Notes: generated by a model from the sequence alone, not told the origin. A stretch of 64,000 nt of DNA from Eubacterium sp. 1001713B170207_170306_E7 (GCF_015547515.1 NZ_JADMVE010000008.1:1-64000), one strand, 5' to 3'; positions 1 to 8,880 are shown, counted from the stretch's first letter. Translations and numbers: made by a program.

Positions 1-194
1 TGGCAGGCGTCTTCATAGTCTGAGGGATCGATGCCGGGTGTGCGCTGCATGGTGCTTAATATCAGCGGCTTAAAGGTCATGAGCAGCAGCTCACAGGCGG
101 CTTTGCCCTCTGCCCGCTCTGGGCTGTTTCTGGGGCTTTTCTGCCCTGTCTGGTAGCACTGTACGTATGCATCAATGGCTTTGTAATCGCTCAA
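1..194 (-). CDS. Partial small protein, sigma-factor-like N-terminus (phage/ICE type)
   Basis: This gene runs off the left edge; only about 64 N-terminal residues are visible (LSDYKAIDAYVQCY at the start, DPSDYEDAC at the edge). The start is a TTG at 192-194, chosen because a perfect AGGAGG lies five bases upstream (200-205) and no ATG is available. The spacing of acidic and aromatic residues recalls small sigma-70-like or helix-turn-helix proteins of phages and conjugative elements, but too little is present to assign a function. It follows three minus-strand genes that overlap or nearly abut, so it is probably the distal part of their operon. Confidence 0.5.
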   Translation of the reverse strand, partial: MSDYKAIDAYVQCYQTGQKSPRNSPERAEGKAACELLLMTFKPLILSTMQRTPGIDPSDYEDAC

Positions 195-203
195 ATAAAC
201 CTC

Positions 204-404
204 CTACGCGTCCTCATAGACGTCTGTAATCTCAAGCACAATGCCGGGAAACTGATCTTCCACCACGGCGCTGAATTCGTTAAATTCATCTTCGGCTTCT
301 TCGGCGCTGCGGGCGTAAAAGCCCACCTGCGCCCGGCACTCGGCCTCGACCAGGTAGGCTCTGGAGCGGCACACAATGCCGGGTCCCTTTCCGTATCGGT
401 TCAT
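204..404 (-). CDS. Small hypothetical protein of an integrated element
   Basis: This encodes 66 residues beginning MNRYGKGPGIVC. The ATG at 402-404 was chosen over an upstream in-frame start because AGAAAGGAGA sits just before it and because it overlaps the stop of the upstream gene as ATGA, which suggests translational coupling. The protein is acidic at its C-terminus, has two cysteines in the first third, and shows no signal peptide or membrane segment. Its stop codon abuts the Shine-Dalgarno of the next gene. I do not recognise the family. Position and size suit a small accessory protein of a phage or integrative element. Confidence 0.65.
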   Translation of the reverse strand: MNRYGKGPGIVCRSRAYLVEAECRAQVGFYARSAEEAEDEFNEFSAVVEDQFPGIVLEITDVYEDA

Positions 405-1015
405 AATGTCTCTCCTTTCTGCTTTTTCTCTCTGGCGGCCCACATGGCCTCGAAGGCGGCCACCTCGTCATCTGGGTACAGGGCCTGAATGGCGGCTTTC
501 TCGGTATCGGTGAGGGGCGGCAGCAGGTTGAAGCCGTGGATATTGGGCGGCGACTCCTGATTACAATACAATAGAGAAGCTTGTTTATGATTTAGATTAT
601 TTATTAACGGTGCGGCCATGTGTGCGGCCGGCGTGCCGGACTGCGTCCATACCTGCGTGCGGTATCCGGTTTCGGCCTGGGTTATCCACAGGGTGCAAAG
701 GCCGGTATCATAGGGGATGAGCTCGTACTCGCCGGCCCGGTTTCCACCGTGCGGATGATAGTGCAGGCGTCCGTGACGCACCAGGTGCGCCCTTGCGCGC
801 GCCACCTGGAACCGGTTTTCAAGCTCCAGGGCCACACACACGCGGCTGTTGGCGATCTTAAAGCGGATGGGCCAGTACCACCGGCCGTCGTCGGCCAGAA
901 CGGCGGCCTTGTTGTTGGTGTACATAAGCAGCTGCCAGTAGGCCTGAAGCACCGGGCTGAGGGGGTTGGCCTCCAGCCATTTGTAAAAGGCCAGCAGCTC
1001 GGTCAGGTAGTTCAT
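401..1015 (-). CDS. Hypothetical protein, possibly phage replication-related
   Basis: The product has 204 residues (MNYLTELLAFYKWLEANPLS). The N-terminal half is rich in Leu and Trp and contains WYWPIRFKIANSR followed by an Arg-rich helix, a layout reminiscent of winged-helix N-termini of phage replisome organisers. The C-terminus is charged (AAREKKQKGETL). The start overlaps the upstream stop in an ATGA arrangement (1012-1015) and has no clear Shine-Dalgarno of its own, so translation is probably coupled to the upstream gene. The replication role is an inference from size, fold impression and neighbours; no catalytic motif is visible. Confidence 0.5.
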   Translation of the reverse strand: MNYLTELLAFYKWLEANPLSPVLQAYWQLLMYTNNKAAVLADDGRWYWPIRFKIANSRVCVALELENRFQVARARAHLVRHGRLHYHPHGGNRAGEYELIPYDTGLCTLWITQAETGYRTQVWTQSGTPAAHMAAPLINNLNHKQASLLYCNQESPPNIHGFNLLPPLTDTEKAAIQALYPDDEVAAFEAMWAAREKKQKGETL

Positions 1016-1581
1016 CGGGCCAGATCGGCCAGACTTTTACCACCGCGGCTCATAGGCGCGCCGCTTTGGGGGGCCGTGCCCTTTTCCTGAAGGAGCATTT
1101 TACTGAGCTGAAGCTGGCCGCAGAGCGTGATGCTAATGTGATCCTCCTCAACCATGAGCTTTTCTTCCAGCGCTTTCCTTGTGGGCACCTGGGCGTACTT
1201 CCGGTTATTCTGGTAGCGGATATATCCCCTCTCCCGCAGCCAGGCGTACAGCCGGTGCAGGCCAATGTCCAGCCCCTGAGCCCGGAGCATTTGAGCCAGC
1301 TGCTCCACAGTGCATTCTGGATTGCCGCCCTCTGGCTTCTCCTCTGGCTGGCGCGGCGGCTCGGTCTTTTTCAGATAGCAGAAAGCCGCCGCCTCATACT
1401 TCTGCCACAGGGTCTCCAGCTGCTTTTCCAGAAAGCACAGCTCAATGCGCTGATCGATGTCGGGCAGGGTCTCGAAGCCGCCTAAAATACGATCCTCCTG
1501 TTTCAGGGCGCACGAACCACACCATGGGTTAAATGCTTTTGGGGCCGTTTGGGTTTTTGGGGTTGTCTGTTTACGATTCAT
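1012..1581 (-). CDS. KilAC-domain (phage antirepressor-like) protein
   Basis: The product has 189 residues. The central part (TVEQLAQMLRAQG, LHRLYAWLRERGYI, then a basic stretch ending RKALEEKLM) matches the look of the KilAC/ANT domain found at the C-terminus of phage antirepressors, which bind DNA. The N-terminus carries CGSCALKQ, a possible metal-binding pair. No N-terminal BRO or Rha domain is attached, so this is a stand-alone KilAC protein. The start is well supported by ACAGGAGG seven bases upstream. It is the first gene of the minus-strand run reaching the left edge and marks the segment as phage or ICE derived. Confidence 0.65.
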   Translation of the reverse strand: MNRKQTTPKTQTAPKAFNPWCGSCALKQEDRILGGFETLPDIDQRIELCFLEKQLETLWQKYEAAAFCYLKKTEPPRQPEEKPEGGNPECTVEQLAQMLRAQGLDIGLHRLYAWLRERGYIRYQNNRKYAQVPTRKALEEKLMVEEDHISITLCGQLQLSKMLLQEKGTAPQSGAPMSRGGKSLADLAR

Positions 1582-1706
1582 TGTAAACCTCCTGTAAAAT
1601 TTAGTATGATTTTGTCTTACAGGTAACAGGATACAATAATATTTCCGCTTTTACCAATCGAAAAAGTTTCGGTTAATGGTTATTTTTTTAATAATTTTAC
1701 TTTTCG

Positions 1707-2261
1707 CTATTCCCGGCGTATTTTTTCTTCAAACCAATCCCTGAAGCGCCTGCGCCAGCGATAGACGGTGTTGTTCTCGCCGTAAAAGCCCAGCGTGTGC
1801 CATGGCCGGTTCTGCTTTCGGCGCAGCCGGCCTGTGCGCAGAAGCTCATCGTTTTCAAACAAATGCGTGAGCACATGCACCACAACGGTCAAGGCGTACC
1901 GCACCCAGCCCAGCACACTGGGCGGAAACACCCGCTGGTTCTTTTCGCAGGCTTCACACTGGCGGCTGCACAGCCACAGCAGGATCAGCCTTCCGCCCTC
2001 CACCTCCACGGGCTTGGGGCGGCCGTTGACCACGTGCAGCCGGCCCCCGCGGCGCACAACGCTGAGCTTTTTGGGCTTGAGCGCGCCGCCGCAGTGCCTG
2101 CAGGTATTGCGGGCTGCCTGTCCGTGAAAAATATATTCGCCGATGAGCTCCCGCCCCTCCTTATCCTCATAGCCGGTGTCCACAGGCTCATAATCTTCGG
2201 GGTGGTTCTGTATGCTTATGAGCAGTGAAAGGTACTCAAGCCCGTCTTTTGGTATTTTCAT
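1707..2261 (-). CDS. Hypothetical zinc-ribbon protein
   Basis: The product has 184 residues. A likely metal site is formed by CRHCGG near residue 54 and CSRQCEAC near residue 97. Between and after them lie basic patches (VVRRGGRLHVVNGRPKP, RRKQNRPWH, RWRRRFRDWF), which suggests nucleic acid binding; transposase-like zinc ribbons look similar, but no DDE or HUH catalytic motif is present. GAGGCG upstream supports the ATG. It is separated from the phage-type operon downstream by 125 bp containing a weak hairpin. I do not recognise the family. Confidence 0.55.
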   Translation of the reverse strand: MKIPKDGLEYLSLLISIQNHPEDYEPVDTGYEDKEGRELIGEYIFHGQAARNTCRHCGGALKPKKLSVVRRGGRLHVVNGRPKPVEVEGGRLILLWLCSRQCEACEKNQRVFPPSVLGWVRYALTVVVHVLTHLFENDELLRTGRLRRKQNRPWHTLGFYGENNTVYRWRRRFRDWFEEKIRRE

Positions 2262-2284
2262 TTTCGCGCCTCTTTCTTAAACAA

Positions 2285-2334
2285 AAAACCCTGAAGGCCG
2301 TATACGCGTGCACGTATACGGCCTTCAGGGTTTT
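2285..2334. terminator. Long perfect hairpin, bidirectional terminator
   Basis: Arms at 2285-2306 and 2313-2334 are perfectly complementary (22 bp) around a 6-base loop, with A/T runs at both outer ends. It stands just upstream of the zinc-ribbon gene at 1707-2261 and would insulate the element-like genes from neighbours. Confidence 0.75.
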
Positions 2335-2464
2335 GATGGGTGACAGCCAGTGTCCCATTTTATATTTTTAATAGAATAATTTTTGCTTAATTTTAGTATT
2401 TATTTCTATTATAGACTATGTCAAACTAAAGCACAAGGTGTAATATGAAACAATTGACAGACAT

Positions 2465-2492
2465 AAAAACCCCCGGTTCCGATAACCGGGGG
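2465..2492 (-). terminator. Rho-independent terminator
   Basis: A 9-bp GC-rich stem (2470-2478 with 2484-2492) is followed on the minus strand by five T. It lies downstream of the minus-strand gene at 2647-3009. Confidence 0.8.
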
Positions 2493-2646
2493 CGCTTGAA
2501 AGGAAAAGTATTGGGGGAGATTAGGTATTTTGCTTAATCTAAGTAAGAGGTATGTGTGTTCAGAAGTATTTATACCCGCGACGGGGTACTTTAATCATCC
2601 TGCTTTATTTTTTTCGCTGCCAGTTTTTTCGTACTTTAAATTGAGT

Positions 2647-3009
2647 TCAAAAGGCGGTACGCCTCATATAGTGGCCGCAGTATGGACAATAGCGTTCGTC
2701 CTTCAAGAGGCGCTCACCACATTCGATACAAATCCGGTCGTCAAAATGATCGTTATGCATTTTTTCTGGCAGCGTATAGCCTGAAATATGCTTTACACTT
2801 TTGCCAATCTCATAATAGGAGCGTAAATCCAGACTGGAATATCCGACAAACACATATTTTTTTCTGAAAAGTCCCCATTGAATCGTAAAAAAATGATAGG
2901 CTCTCTTTTTACCATACTTGTCCATAAAAACTTCTCTTTTTAATTCTAAAAGTTTACCCTTAAAGCTAAAATCATGTGGAATATATTTTTTTCTGTTGAT
3001 GTACTTCAT
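2647..3009 (-). CDS. Hypothetical protein with C-terminal zinc ribbon, paralogue of 41951-42355
   Basis: The product has 120 residues starting MKYINRKKYIPHDF; the ATG at 3007-3009 is preceded by AAAGGA. The C-terminus has CIECGE and CPYCGH, a four-cysteine zinc ribbon. Upstream of it are KYVFVGYSSLDL, SYYEIGKSVKHISGY and LPEK, which line up with YVFKGVKEIDL, GYYQEGERVRHHYGH and IPEK of the protein at 41951-42355, so the two are paralogues with the same layout. A soluble beta-rich domain followed by a metal knuckle seems likely. The function is unknown. An in-frame extension upstream to 3132 has no ribosome-binding site and was not used. Confidence 0.7.
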   Translation of the reverse strand: MKYINRKKYIPHDFSFKGKLLELKREVFMDKYGKKRAYHFFTIQWGLFRKKYVFVGYSSLDLRSYYEIGKSVKHISGYTLPEKMHNDHFDDRICIECGERLLKDERYCPYCGHYMRRTAF

Positions 3010-3251
3010 CGGATTTATTGTTCCTTTTGTTTGAAAATTCTTTTTTGCTAAGCGGCCACGACTCATGGAGCAGGGGCCTGTTTCATAAAAGAAGAGTACC
3101 AGTCTTCCAGCATTATAATCCAAGGAGGACAAATGTGCCGGAAGGGCTGGTACCCTGTGTATATTTAGAGAGAAAGTGTCTTAATATCTTTATTTTCGAC
3201 TAAAATTCGATTGCTTTAAGGCTTAATACCGTTGCCTCTGTCTCCAGAGCT

Positions 3252-5978
3252 TCACTTGTCTGAGAACATGTCAGCGGGGGCCTGTGCATCGTCTGGCTGT
3301 TTTTCTTCATAAGCGGCTACGGTATCATAGCTGTACTTATTCTGATCCAGTGTTTCTCCTTTCTTAACCAAAATGATCTGGATGGCTTTAATGCCGCGTC
3401 CGAGATCCTTACTGCCTGCTTTTTCGCCGTTTTTAGCCCAGCTCATCCAACCGGTATTTTCGCTGTTGACACGATAATACAGGTCGTACGCATCTGCCTT
3501 ATGGCCTGCCAGGTTCATTGCAACGGCTTCTGTTTTTTCGATTCCTTCTTTTTCAAGGGTAACTTCTAAATCAGCCTTTGCCGGGTCTGTACTGACGGTA
3601 ACATCGCCCAGAAGCGCATCACTGTCGGGATCGCCCAGGACTTCGCCGTCCTTTGCTGCTGTGCCGTCTGCACTGTAATTAACCTGTCCATAGCCTGGCG
3701 CTACCAGGTATGCGTCTTGGGCTTCACTGCCGTCGGCCGGTGCGCTTTCATAATTTCCAACCAGCGCTGTCTGCACGGCGGTAATGGCCTTGCCATAGCC
3801 GTGGCTTCCGGCGAGTTCGCCGTTTCTTGCCCAATTGGTCCACCCTTCGCCCTGCACATAAGCGCGGTAGCAGATGTCACTCTGATCATCTTCGCCCTTA
3901 AGATTATGCAGCGCAAACGCTTCAATGGCTTCCTGTCTGTTTTCATCGCCTGCGACTTCTCCGGACGCGGTGGTCATCATTTCCTGTCCGCTGGTCATTT
4001 CGGTGGTACAGGCAATATCCACCAGATCTGGATTTTGGGAATTAATCTGAATCGCATTGATGGCGGGCGCGCCTTCTTCGGTTGACCCGAGGATTACGCC
4101 GTCTTTTGCTGTTTCACTCCAGGGGGTGGCGGCTTCTGCCATCGGTTCTGCGGTTTGGGTTAAAGCCTTCAGATCATAGAGTGTGGCGCTGGCCTTCCGG
4201 CTGCTATTGACTTTTATCCGGTAGGATGCCGTGGACTCCAGTTCGCTGTTTTTGGCAAATTTCATATGATCTTCGGCACTGTTATAGCAATCCTCGTCGA
4301 TCACATATTTAATTTCTGCGGTGCCTTCCTTGAGCCCGGTCAAAATCTGATTTTTCTGGCTGTCGGTCTCAATTTTCACCCGATCACCGCCACTGACGAT
4401 TTCCCAGTGGCCCTGTCTCGCGTTAAATGTAGCATATTTTGCAGTGCCGCCCTTGCCGTCTGAGTACTGCTTATTCAGATATCCGGCAAGCTCAATATCT
4501 CTCAGATAAATCTGGCTGCCCTTTTTAATTTCTGTTTCATGGCTGTTTTTTACGGTATCCACACTCTTTAAGGGATGAAGCGGGATAAAGCCGCAGGTTT
4601 CCATAATGGTATCCTTGATGGATCCATTGCTTTCTGTTTCTTCTGCTGTAAAATAGGGCACAAACCGAGCCACACGGTTAACGGTGTCTTCTGCATTATA
4701 CGCGTACTGGTTTTTACCAGCTTTATCTGTTAAATAGCGTAAGCCCTGGTTTTCTTTGCCATTATAAACACGCTGGAACAGATCTGACTGAGCGTCTGTG
4801 CTGCCGCGGTATCGATTTCCCTCATAGGTTGCCAAAACTTTGGGGACGCTTGTTCCTGTTTTATCGTTTCCGTAGTAAACCAGCTTGACATCATAGGAAA
4901 GTGCCAGAGGCGTATCCATACCGATTTTATAGGTGCCGTCAGTGTTGCTCTGTTTCATTGTGACGCCGGTATAGCCGGGCAGCGTTACGGACTGTGTGGT
5001 ATTTTTGGCTTCTGAATAGGTTGTACTATTACTTTCACTCCATCCGCTTGAGAATGCCTGCGTCGCAGTGAATCCCAATTCTGACGTTATTTTTAACCAA
5101 TCATCAAACCCTGCTTCAACACTAACCTTTGTGCTCTCTGTATATGAATGGGAAAAGCTTCCATTGTCCTCTTTTGTGTGGCTTTGAGCCTTCTGGATTT
5201 GTACCCATTGGTCATTTCGGACCTCAATGGGGGTATGGTTTACAGCGCCAGTGGACGTTTTCTGGTCCTCCTTGATATTATTGGTAAATACCGCTTTATC
5301 ATGGTCTCTGGCCCATCCAATATAGTCATCATTAAGGACTGGTGTCACTCTGAAATTATACAGATAGACACCTAAAACACTGCGTCTTTTTTCAGGCCCA
5401 TCAATTGGCTCATAATTGTAAATTGCGCCAATTGAGTGCTGTCTTTTTGTCTCATTTTCCAGCGCTTTCTTTTCAACCTTAAGTACGGGATGGCCGTTTA
5501 TGCATTCTACTGCTTTATTTTCTAAATCTCTTAAACTTTCTCCTGAAAGACCTTCGGCATAAATGATGCCATATCCTTTTGAAGGTTCTACATCCTTATG
5601 GTCGATTCCTGAATTTTCCATAGCAGCAATGCCAACATCCGCCCATTGAGAAATCACTGAAGGACTTCCCCGTCCCATAGCCTCTCCGTCATAACCCTTA
5701 AAACATGACAAGGTTTTTATCAATTCGTTATAGATCCCTTTTGCATCACTAATATTTTTTTTAATGAGATTCGCATCATAATAGTAAACGCCATCCTTAT
5801 ACTCGAACAGGTGCACATTCGATTTATACCTGTCACCATGTATTTCAATTGACGTTGGCATCCTGAAACTAGCTTCTAGTCCGGCTTCACCTGCTTCCTC
5901 TGCCATGACTGGCATCATCGTTCCGGCCATCAAGGCAATGGCCATCACCAAACTGATTAACCGATTCGTCTTTTTCAT
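3252..5978 (-). CDS. Secreted aerolysin-like (ETX/MTX2-type) protein with ChW repeats
   Basis: The product has 908 residues. A signal peptide (MKKTNRLISLVMAIALMAGT, cleavage after VMA near residue 26) indicates export. Residues of about 210-380 alternate Ser/Thr with hydrophobics and contain SFSHSYTESTKVSVEAGF, SSGWSESNSTTYSEAKNTTQ and SVTLPGYTGVTMKQS, the pattern of the amphipathic hairpin and following strands in aerolysin/epsilon-toxin pore formers. Residues of about 515-595 resemble a bacterial Ig-like domain. Two clear clostridial ChW repeats follow (GWTNWARNGELAGSHGYGKA near 712, GWMSWAKNGEKAGSKDLGRG near 843), with at least one degenerate copy near 619. ChW repeats usually attach or display proteins at the cell surface. 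A two-component system lies directly upstream on the same strand. The pore-forming role is inferred; a surface adhesin is the alternative. Confidence 0.7.
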   Translation of the reverse strand: MKKTNRLISLVMAIALMAGTMMPVMAEEAGEAGLEASFRMPTSIEIHGDRYKSNVHLFEYKDGVYYYDANLIKKNISDAKGIYNELIKTLSCFKGYDGEAMGRGSPSVISQWADVGIAAMENSGIDHKDVEPSKGYGIIYAEGLSGESLRDLENKAVECINGHPVLKVEKKALENETKRQHSIGAIYNYEPIDGPEKRRSVLGVYLYNFRVTPVLNDDYIGWARDHDKAVFTNNIKEDQKTSTGAVNHTPIEVRNDQWVQIQKAQSHTKEDNGSFSHSYTESTKVSVEAGFDDWLKITSELGFTATQAFSSGWSESNSTTYSEAKNTTQSVTLPGYTGVTMKQSNTDGTYKIGMDTPLALSYDVKLVYYGNDKTGTSVPKVLATYEGNRYRGSTDAQSDLFQRVYNGKENQGLRYLTDKAGKNQYAYNAEDTVNRVARFVPYFTAEETESNGSIKDTIMETCGFIPLHPLKSVDTVKNSHETEIKKGSQIYLRDIELAGYLNKQYSDGKGGTAKYATFNARQGHWEIVSGGDRVKIETDSQKNQILTGLKEGTAEIKYVIDEDCYNSAEDHMKFAKNSELESTASYRIKVNSSRKASATLYDLKALTQTAEPMAEAATPWSETAKDGVILGSTEEGAPAINAIQINSQNPDLVDIACTTEMTSGQEMMTTASGEVAGDENRQEAIEAFALHNLKGEDDQSDICYRAYVQGEGWTNWARNGELAGSHGYGKAITAVQTALVGNYESAPADGSEAQDAYLVAPGYGQVNYSADGTAAKDGEVLGDPDSDALLGDVTVSTDPAKADLEVTLEKEGIEKTEAVAMNLAGHKADAYDLYYRVNSENTGWMSWAKNGEKAGSKDLGRGIKAIQIILVKKGETLDQNKYSYDTVAAYEEKQPDDAQAPADMFSDK

Positions 5979-6106
5979 CTCGACTGCCTCCTTTTCTTCT
6001 GTGGTTTGTTCAGTCTATCCTTCAGCCTATCACACAAAAACTTATGAAAAATTTCACCTCCCTTCGTTTTTTTTGGTGTAATGCCTATAGATTCCTTGAT
6101 ACGGTT

Positions 6107-6112
6107 ATTATA
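6107..6112 (-). promoter_or_regulatory. Candidate -10 (TATAAT) upstream of the aerolysin-like gene
   Basis: TATAAT on the minus strand lies about 130 bp before the ATG at 5978. The -35 region is poor and is flanked by inverted AAGAC/GTCTT halves (near 6130-6155), as expected for a promoter needing an activator such as the adjacent response regulator. Confidence 0.4.
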
Positions 6113-6221
6113 ACGCCCTCCTCGTGACTAAGACGTTACCGCCAAGCGTGTCTTAAGGCACCGCGCTGAAAAATTAAAATACAGTCTTTGGCAGGCTTTC
6201 CATCACAGTGACAAAGCCTCT

Positions 6222-7049
6222 TTATCTCAACCGCTCCGCTGCTTTTTTATCCTGGATTTTTTCAATAAAATTTTGAATGCTGACATTGGTATTTTCAGCC
6301 CACTCATATTCTTCCATATAGATTCCGCTGTATTTTTGTATTTTATCTTCTGCCCCTTTCATAAGCTCGTAATAATCACATTGAAAGGCGTCGGCATCGA
6401 CCGCCTTTAATGCGGGGTCTTCCTGCAGAATAAAACGAATTTTCTTTTCCGCCAAAAAATCATACAGCCGCTTGAGCGTGGTCCGAAACAGATTTTTGGT
6501 TTTCTGGTCCTCTGGCCGGTCCTCCCAAAGCGCTGCGATGGCGTCGCCGGCCGTGAGGGTAGCGCCCTTGCGGTCGACCAGAACGGCCAGGAGCTCTTTT
6601 ACTTTTTTTCGTGTGAATTTGAGTGGTATTCCGTCTATAAACACCTCGAATCTGGGCATCGTCTGAATATAAACACTGTTTTCCCGAATATTCTGCATAC
6701 GTGACGCCTTCCCGATTTCTTTTTTCAGCTCTTCATAGCCATAAGGCTTTACCAGATAGCCGATCGCGTCGATTTCAAAGGCCTCCAGGGCATAGTCGCC
6801 ATAGCCGGTTGTATAAATAAGCCGTATGTTTTGATCCATTTTCTTTAATTGCCGTCCAAGCTCTATCCCGCCAATTTCAGGCATTTCAATGTCCAATACC
6901 GCCAGATCCACCTTATGCCGCCGGGCGTACTGAAGCGCTTCCGCTGAATCATAAAAAAGCGCCGCCTGATTGTAAATGCCCGCTCTTTTGGCATAGCTCT
7001 TAAATTTAACATGCGCCATTGTTTCATCATCGACAAAGATTACCTTCAT
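6222..7049 (-). CDS. Response regulator, REC plus winged-helix-like output domain
   Basis: The product has 275 residues from the ATG at 7047-7049, which AAGGAG precedes; an upstream in-frame start was rejected. The receiver domain spans about residues 1-120: acidic pair DD at 7-8, phospho-acceptor Asp53 in VLDIEMPE, and Lys101 in YLVKP. Residues of about 125-215 (FEVFIDGIPLKFTRKKVKEL, then LAVLVDRKGATLT) resemble the OmpR/SARP-like output domain of clostridial regulators paired with LytS-type kinases. It overlaps the kinase gene by 23 bp, so the two are co-translated. The most likely target is the large secreted protein immediately downstream. Confidence 0.85.
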   Translation of the reverse strand: MKVIFVDDETMAHVKFKSYAKRAGIYNQAALFYDSAEALQYARRHKVDLAVLDIEMPEIGGIELGRQLKKMDQNIRLIYTTGYGDYALEAFEIDAIGYLVKPYGYEELKKEIGKASRMQNIRENSVYIQTMPRFEVFIDGIPLKFTRKKVKELLAVLVDRKGATLTAGDAIAALWEDRPEDQKTKNLFRTTLKRLYDFLAEKKIRFILQEDPALKAVDADAFQCDYYELMKGAEDKIQKYSGIYMEEYEWAENTNVSIQNFIEKIQDKKAAERLR

Positions 7050-8880
7050 TTTTTTCTCCTTCCTCTTCTGCTTTTCCAATGGGTATCCACACGGTTACAC
7101 AGGTGCCTGCTCCCGGTGCGCTCTCAACCGTCACCCGGGCCTTGCTGGAAATATGAAGCCGGGCTTCAATGTTCCGCAGCCCTACAGAGCCCTGCTTTTG
7201 GCCCGTTTTGTTCACATCATAGCCGACACCGTCATCTTTAATGGTAATGACGGCAAAGCCGTTTTCTCTTTTGCTTTTTAATGTCACCTCTCCCCCTTCT
7301 CTTTTTTTAGAGAGTCCATGCTTAATCGCATTTTCAACAATTGGCTGAATGGAAAGCATCGGAACCTGAAAATCTGTGAATTCAAGCGCGTATTTTATTG
7401 AAATTTTTCCCTGAAAACGCATCTGCTCAATGGAAACATAATTTTTAATCAGCTCGACTTCTTTCTCAAAGCAGATTCGCTTCTGCTTTTCCAGAACGGC
7501 AATGTTTGCTCTCAAATATTTTGAAAACGTCACGATGGCCTCATCTGCTTTCTGTGGGTCTTCCAGACACAGGGCTGAAATGGCGTTCAGGGTATTAAAA
7601 ACAAAATGGGGCCGGATCTGTGAGATCATCATCTGCACCTTTGCTTCGGACAGCTCAAGACGTACGGCCTCTGTCTGTTCGGCCTCTTTAAATTTCTGCC
7701 GGATGTAGCTTACAATGAAAAGCATCTGCATCAACGCAAAAATCCCAATTCCAATGTCACACCATTTATCATTCTGCTGCATCGCCAATAAAAATTCTGA
7801 GATACCAATCAGGAAATAGAGCGCCAGTATAGCGCCCGATGACAGCATGTACATTAAGCTCAGCCGCTTATAACGCATGCACTCAATCAAAAGGCATATA
7901 AAGGCGGTCAGCACCATCATAAACAGAAACAGAAAGATTTTTATTTGAAATGTGTATCCGTCCATAATGCCTGCTATCTGAAAAAACATATAGAGTACCA
8001 GTATCAGCAGGGCGGTATACTCCAAAAGCCGTATGACAAGCTTCAGGCGGCTTTCAATCATCGTGCCCATATACCGGAAAATCAAGGCGCTCATCAGAAA
8101 CAACAGAATACAATCCGCAGACAGTATGACGCCGTTATAAGCCGTCAGCACTGATAAATAACGCCCTCCGACCAGCATCCATAACCCCATCACCACAAAA
8201 AGATAAGCGCCATTGAAAATGATCTGCTTGACATTCACCTTTGTGCATTTTAAAATCATGGCGCCGATCCAGAGCGCAATGCCGTTTGCAATAAGAAAAA
8301 ACGACAGCAGCAGATGGGGCCAGTTATCTGTAATGACCGCACGGATCATCTGACCCAGGCTGCCGCTGTAGATATTGTCTAAAAAGTAATTATAATCCTC
8401 TGCCGCCCGGTATTTTTCCAGGCCGGCCGGGTGCGTAAGCTTAAGCTCAATGGTGTCCTCCGGTGATATGCTTTGACGCAGGGCATAGTCATCCCATAAA
8501 TCGCCTAAGGCGTCATATACCTCCGGGTATTTTCCTTCTTTTCCGTGGGAATAAACCTCTGTGCCGTTTTGAAGCATTTTTACACGAATGTGATAAATTC
8601 GAAAAAAAAGGATGGTATCCGCTTCAATTTTCTGCTTAAAGTGCCCCCGGAGCGTTACCTCGTTTCCGATATGCTCTGCGTCTATCTGCCCGTCCTTTAT
8701 TTGCCCGGCCTGTCCTTCGGTTTGGTAAACCCCCTCAAATTCAATTTTCTGAGGCCGGATCTCGATGGCATTCACCGCATAAGGCTGATATTGTAAAACA
8801 CTCACCAAAAGAAACACACTGCACAGAGCCGCAAGAATACCATAAATTATTTTGTTGTAAAAATTGATATTCCTGTTCAT
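7027..8880 (-). CDS. Sensor histidine kinase, extracytoplasmic domain plus multi-TM, His_kinase/HATPase
   Basis: The product has 617 residues. One N-terminal membrane helix (about 10-30) is followed by an extracytoplasmic region to about 185 and then about seven membrane helices to about 395, a 7TM-sensor layout. The kinase core has the LytS-type phospho-acceptor motif QIRPHFVFNTLNA (His425), the N box VENAIKHGLS near 514-523 and DDGVGYD in the ATP-binding domain. AGGAGG precedes the ATG. It overlaps the response regulator gene. The extracytoplasmic beta-rich portion may bind a ligand or peptide; the signal is unknown. The pair probably controls the secreted aerolysin-like protein. Confidence 0.9.
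   Translation of the reverse strand: MNRNINFYNKIIYGILAALCSVFLLVSVLQYQPYAVNAIEIRPQKIEFEGVYQTEGQAGQIKDGQIDAEHIGNEVTLRGHFKQKIEADTILFFRIYHIRVKMLQNGTEVYSHGKEGKYPEVYDALGDLWDDYALRQSISPEDTIELKLTHPAGLEKYRAAEDYNYFLDNIYSGSLGQMIRAVITDNWPHLLLSFFLIANGIALWIGAMILKCTKVNVKQIIFNGAYLFVVMGLWMLVGGRYLSVLTAYNGVILSADCILLFLMSALIFRYMGTMIESRLKLVIRLLEYTALLILVLYMFFQIAGIMDGYTFQIKIFLFLFMMVLTAFICLLIECMRYKRLSLMYMLSSGAILALYFLIGISEFLLAMQQNDKWCDIGIGIFALMQMLFIVSYIRQKFKEAEQTEAVRLELSEAKVQMMISQIRPHFVFNTLNAISALCLEDPQKADEAIVTFSKYLRANIAVLEKQKRICFEKEVELIKNYVSIEQMRFQGKISIKYALEFTDFQVPMLSIQPIVENAIKHGLSKKREGGEVTLKSKRENGFAVITIKDDGVGYDVNKTGQKQGSVGLRNIEARLHISSKARVTVESAPGAGTCVTVWIPIGKAEEEGEKNEGNLCR

Noticed and set aside
2571-2780. Possible gene on the plus strand at 2530-2784
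   Set aside because: Lies over the 3' end of the zinc-ribbon gene on the other strand and lacks a start signal.
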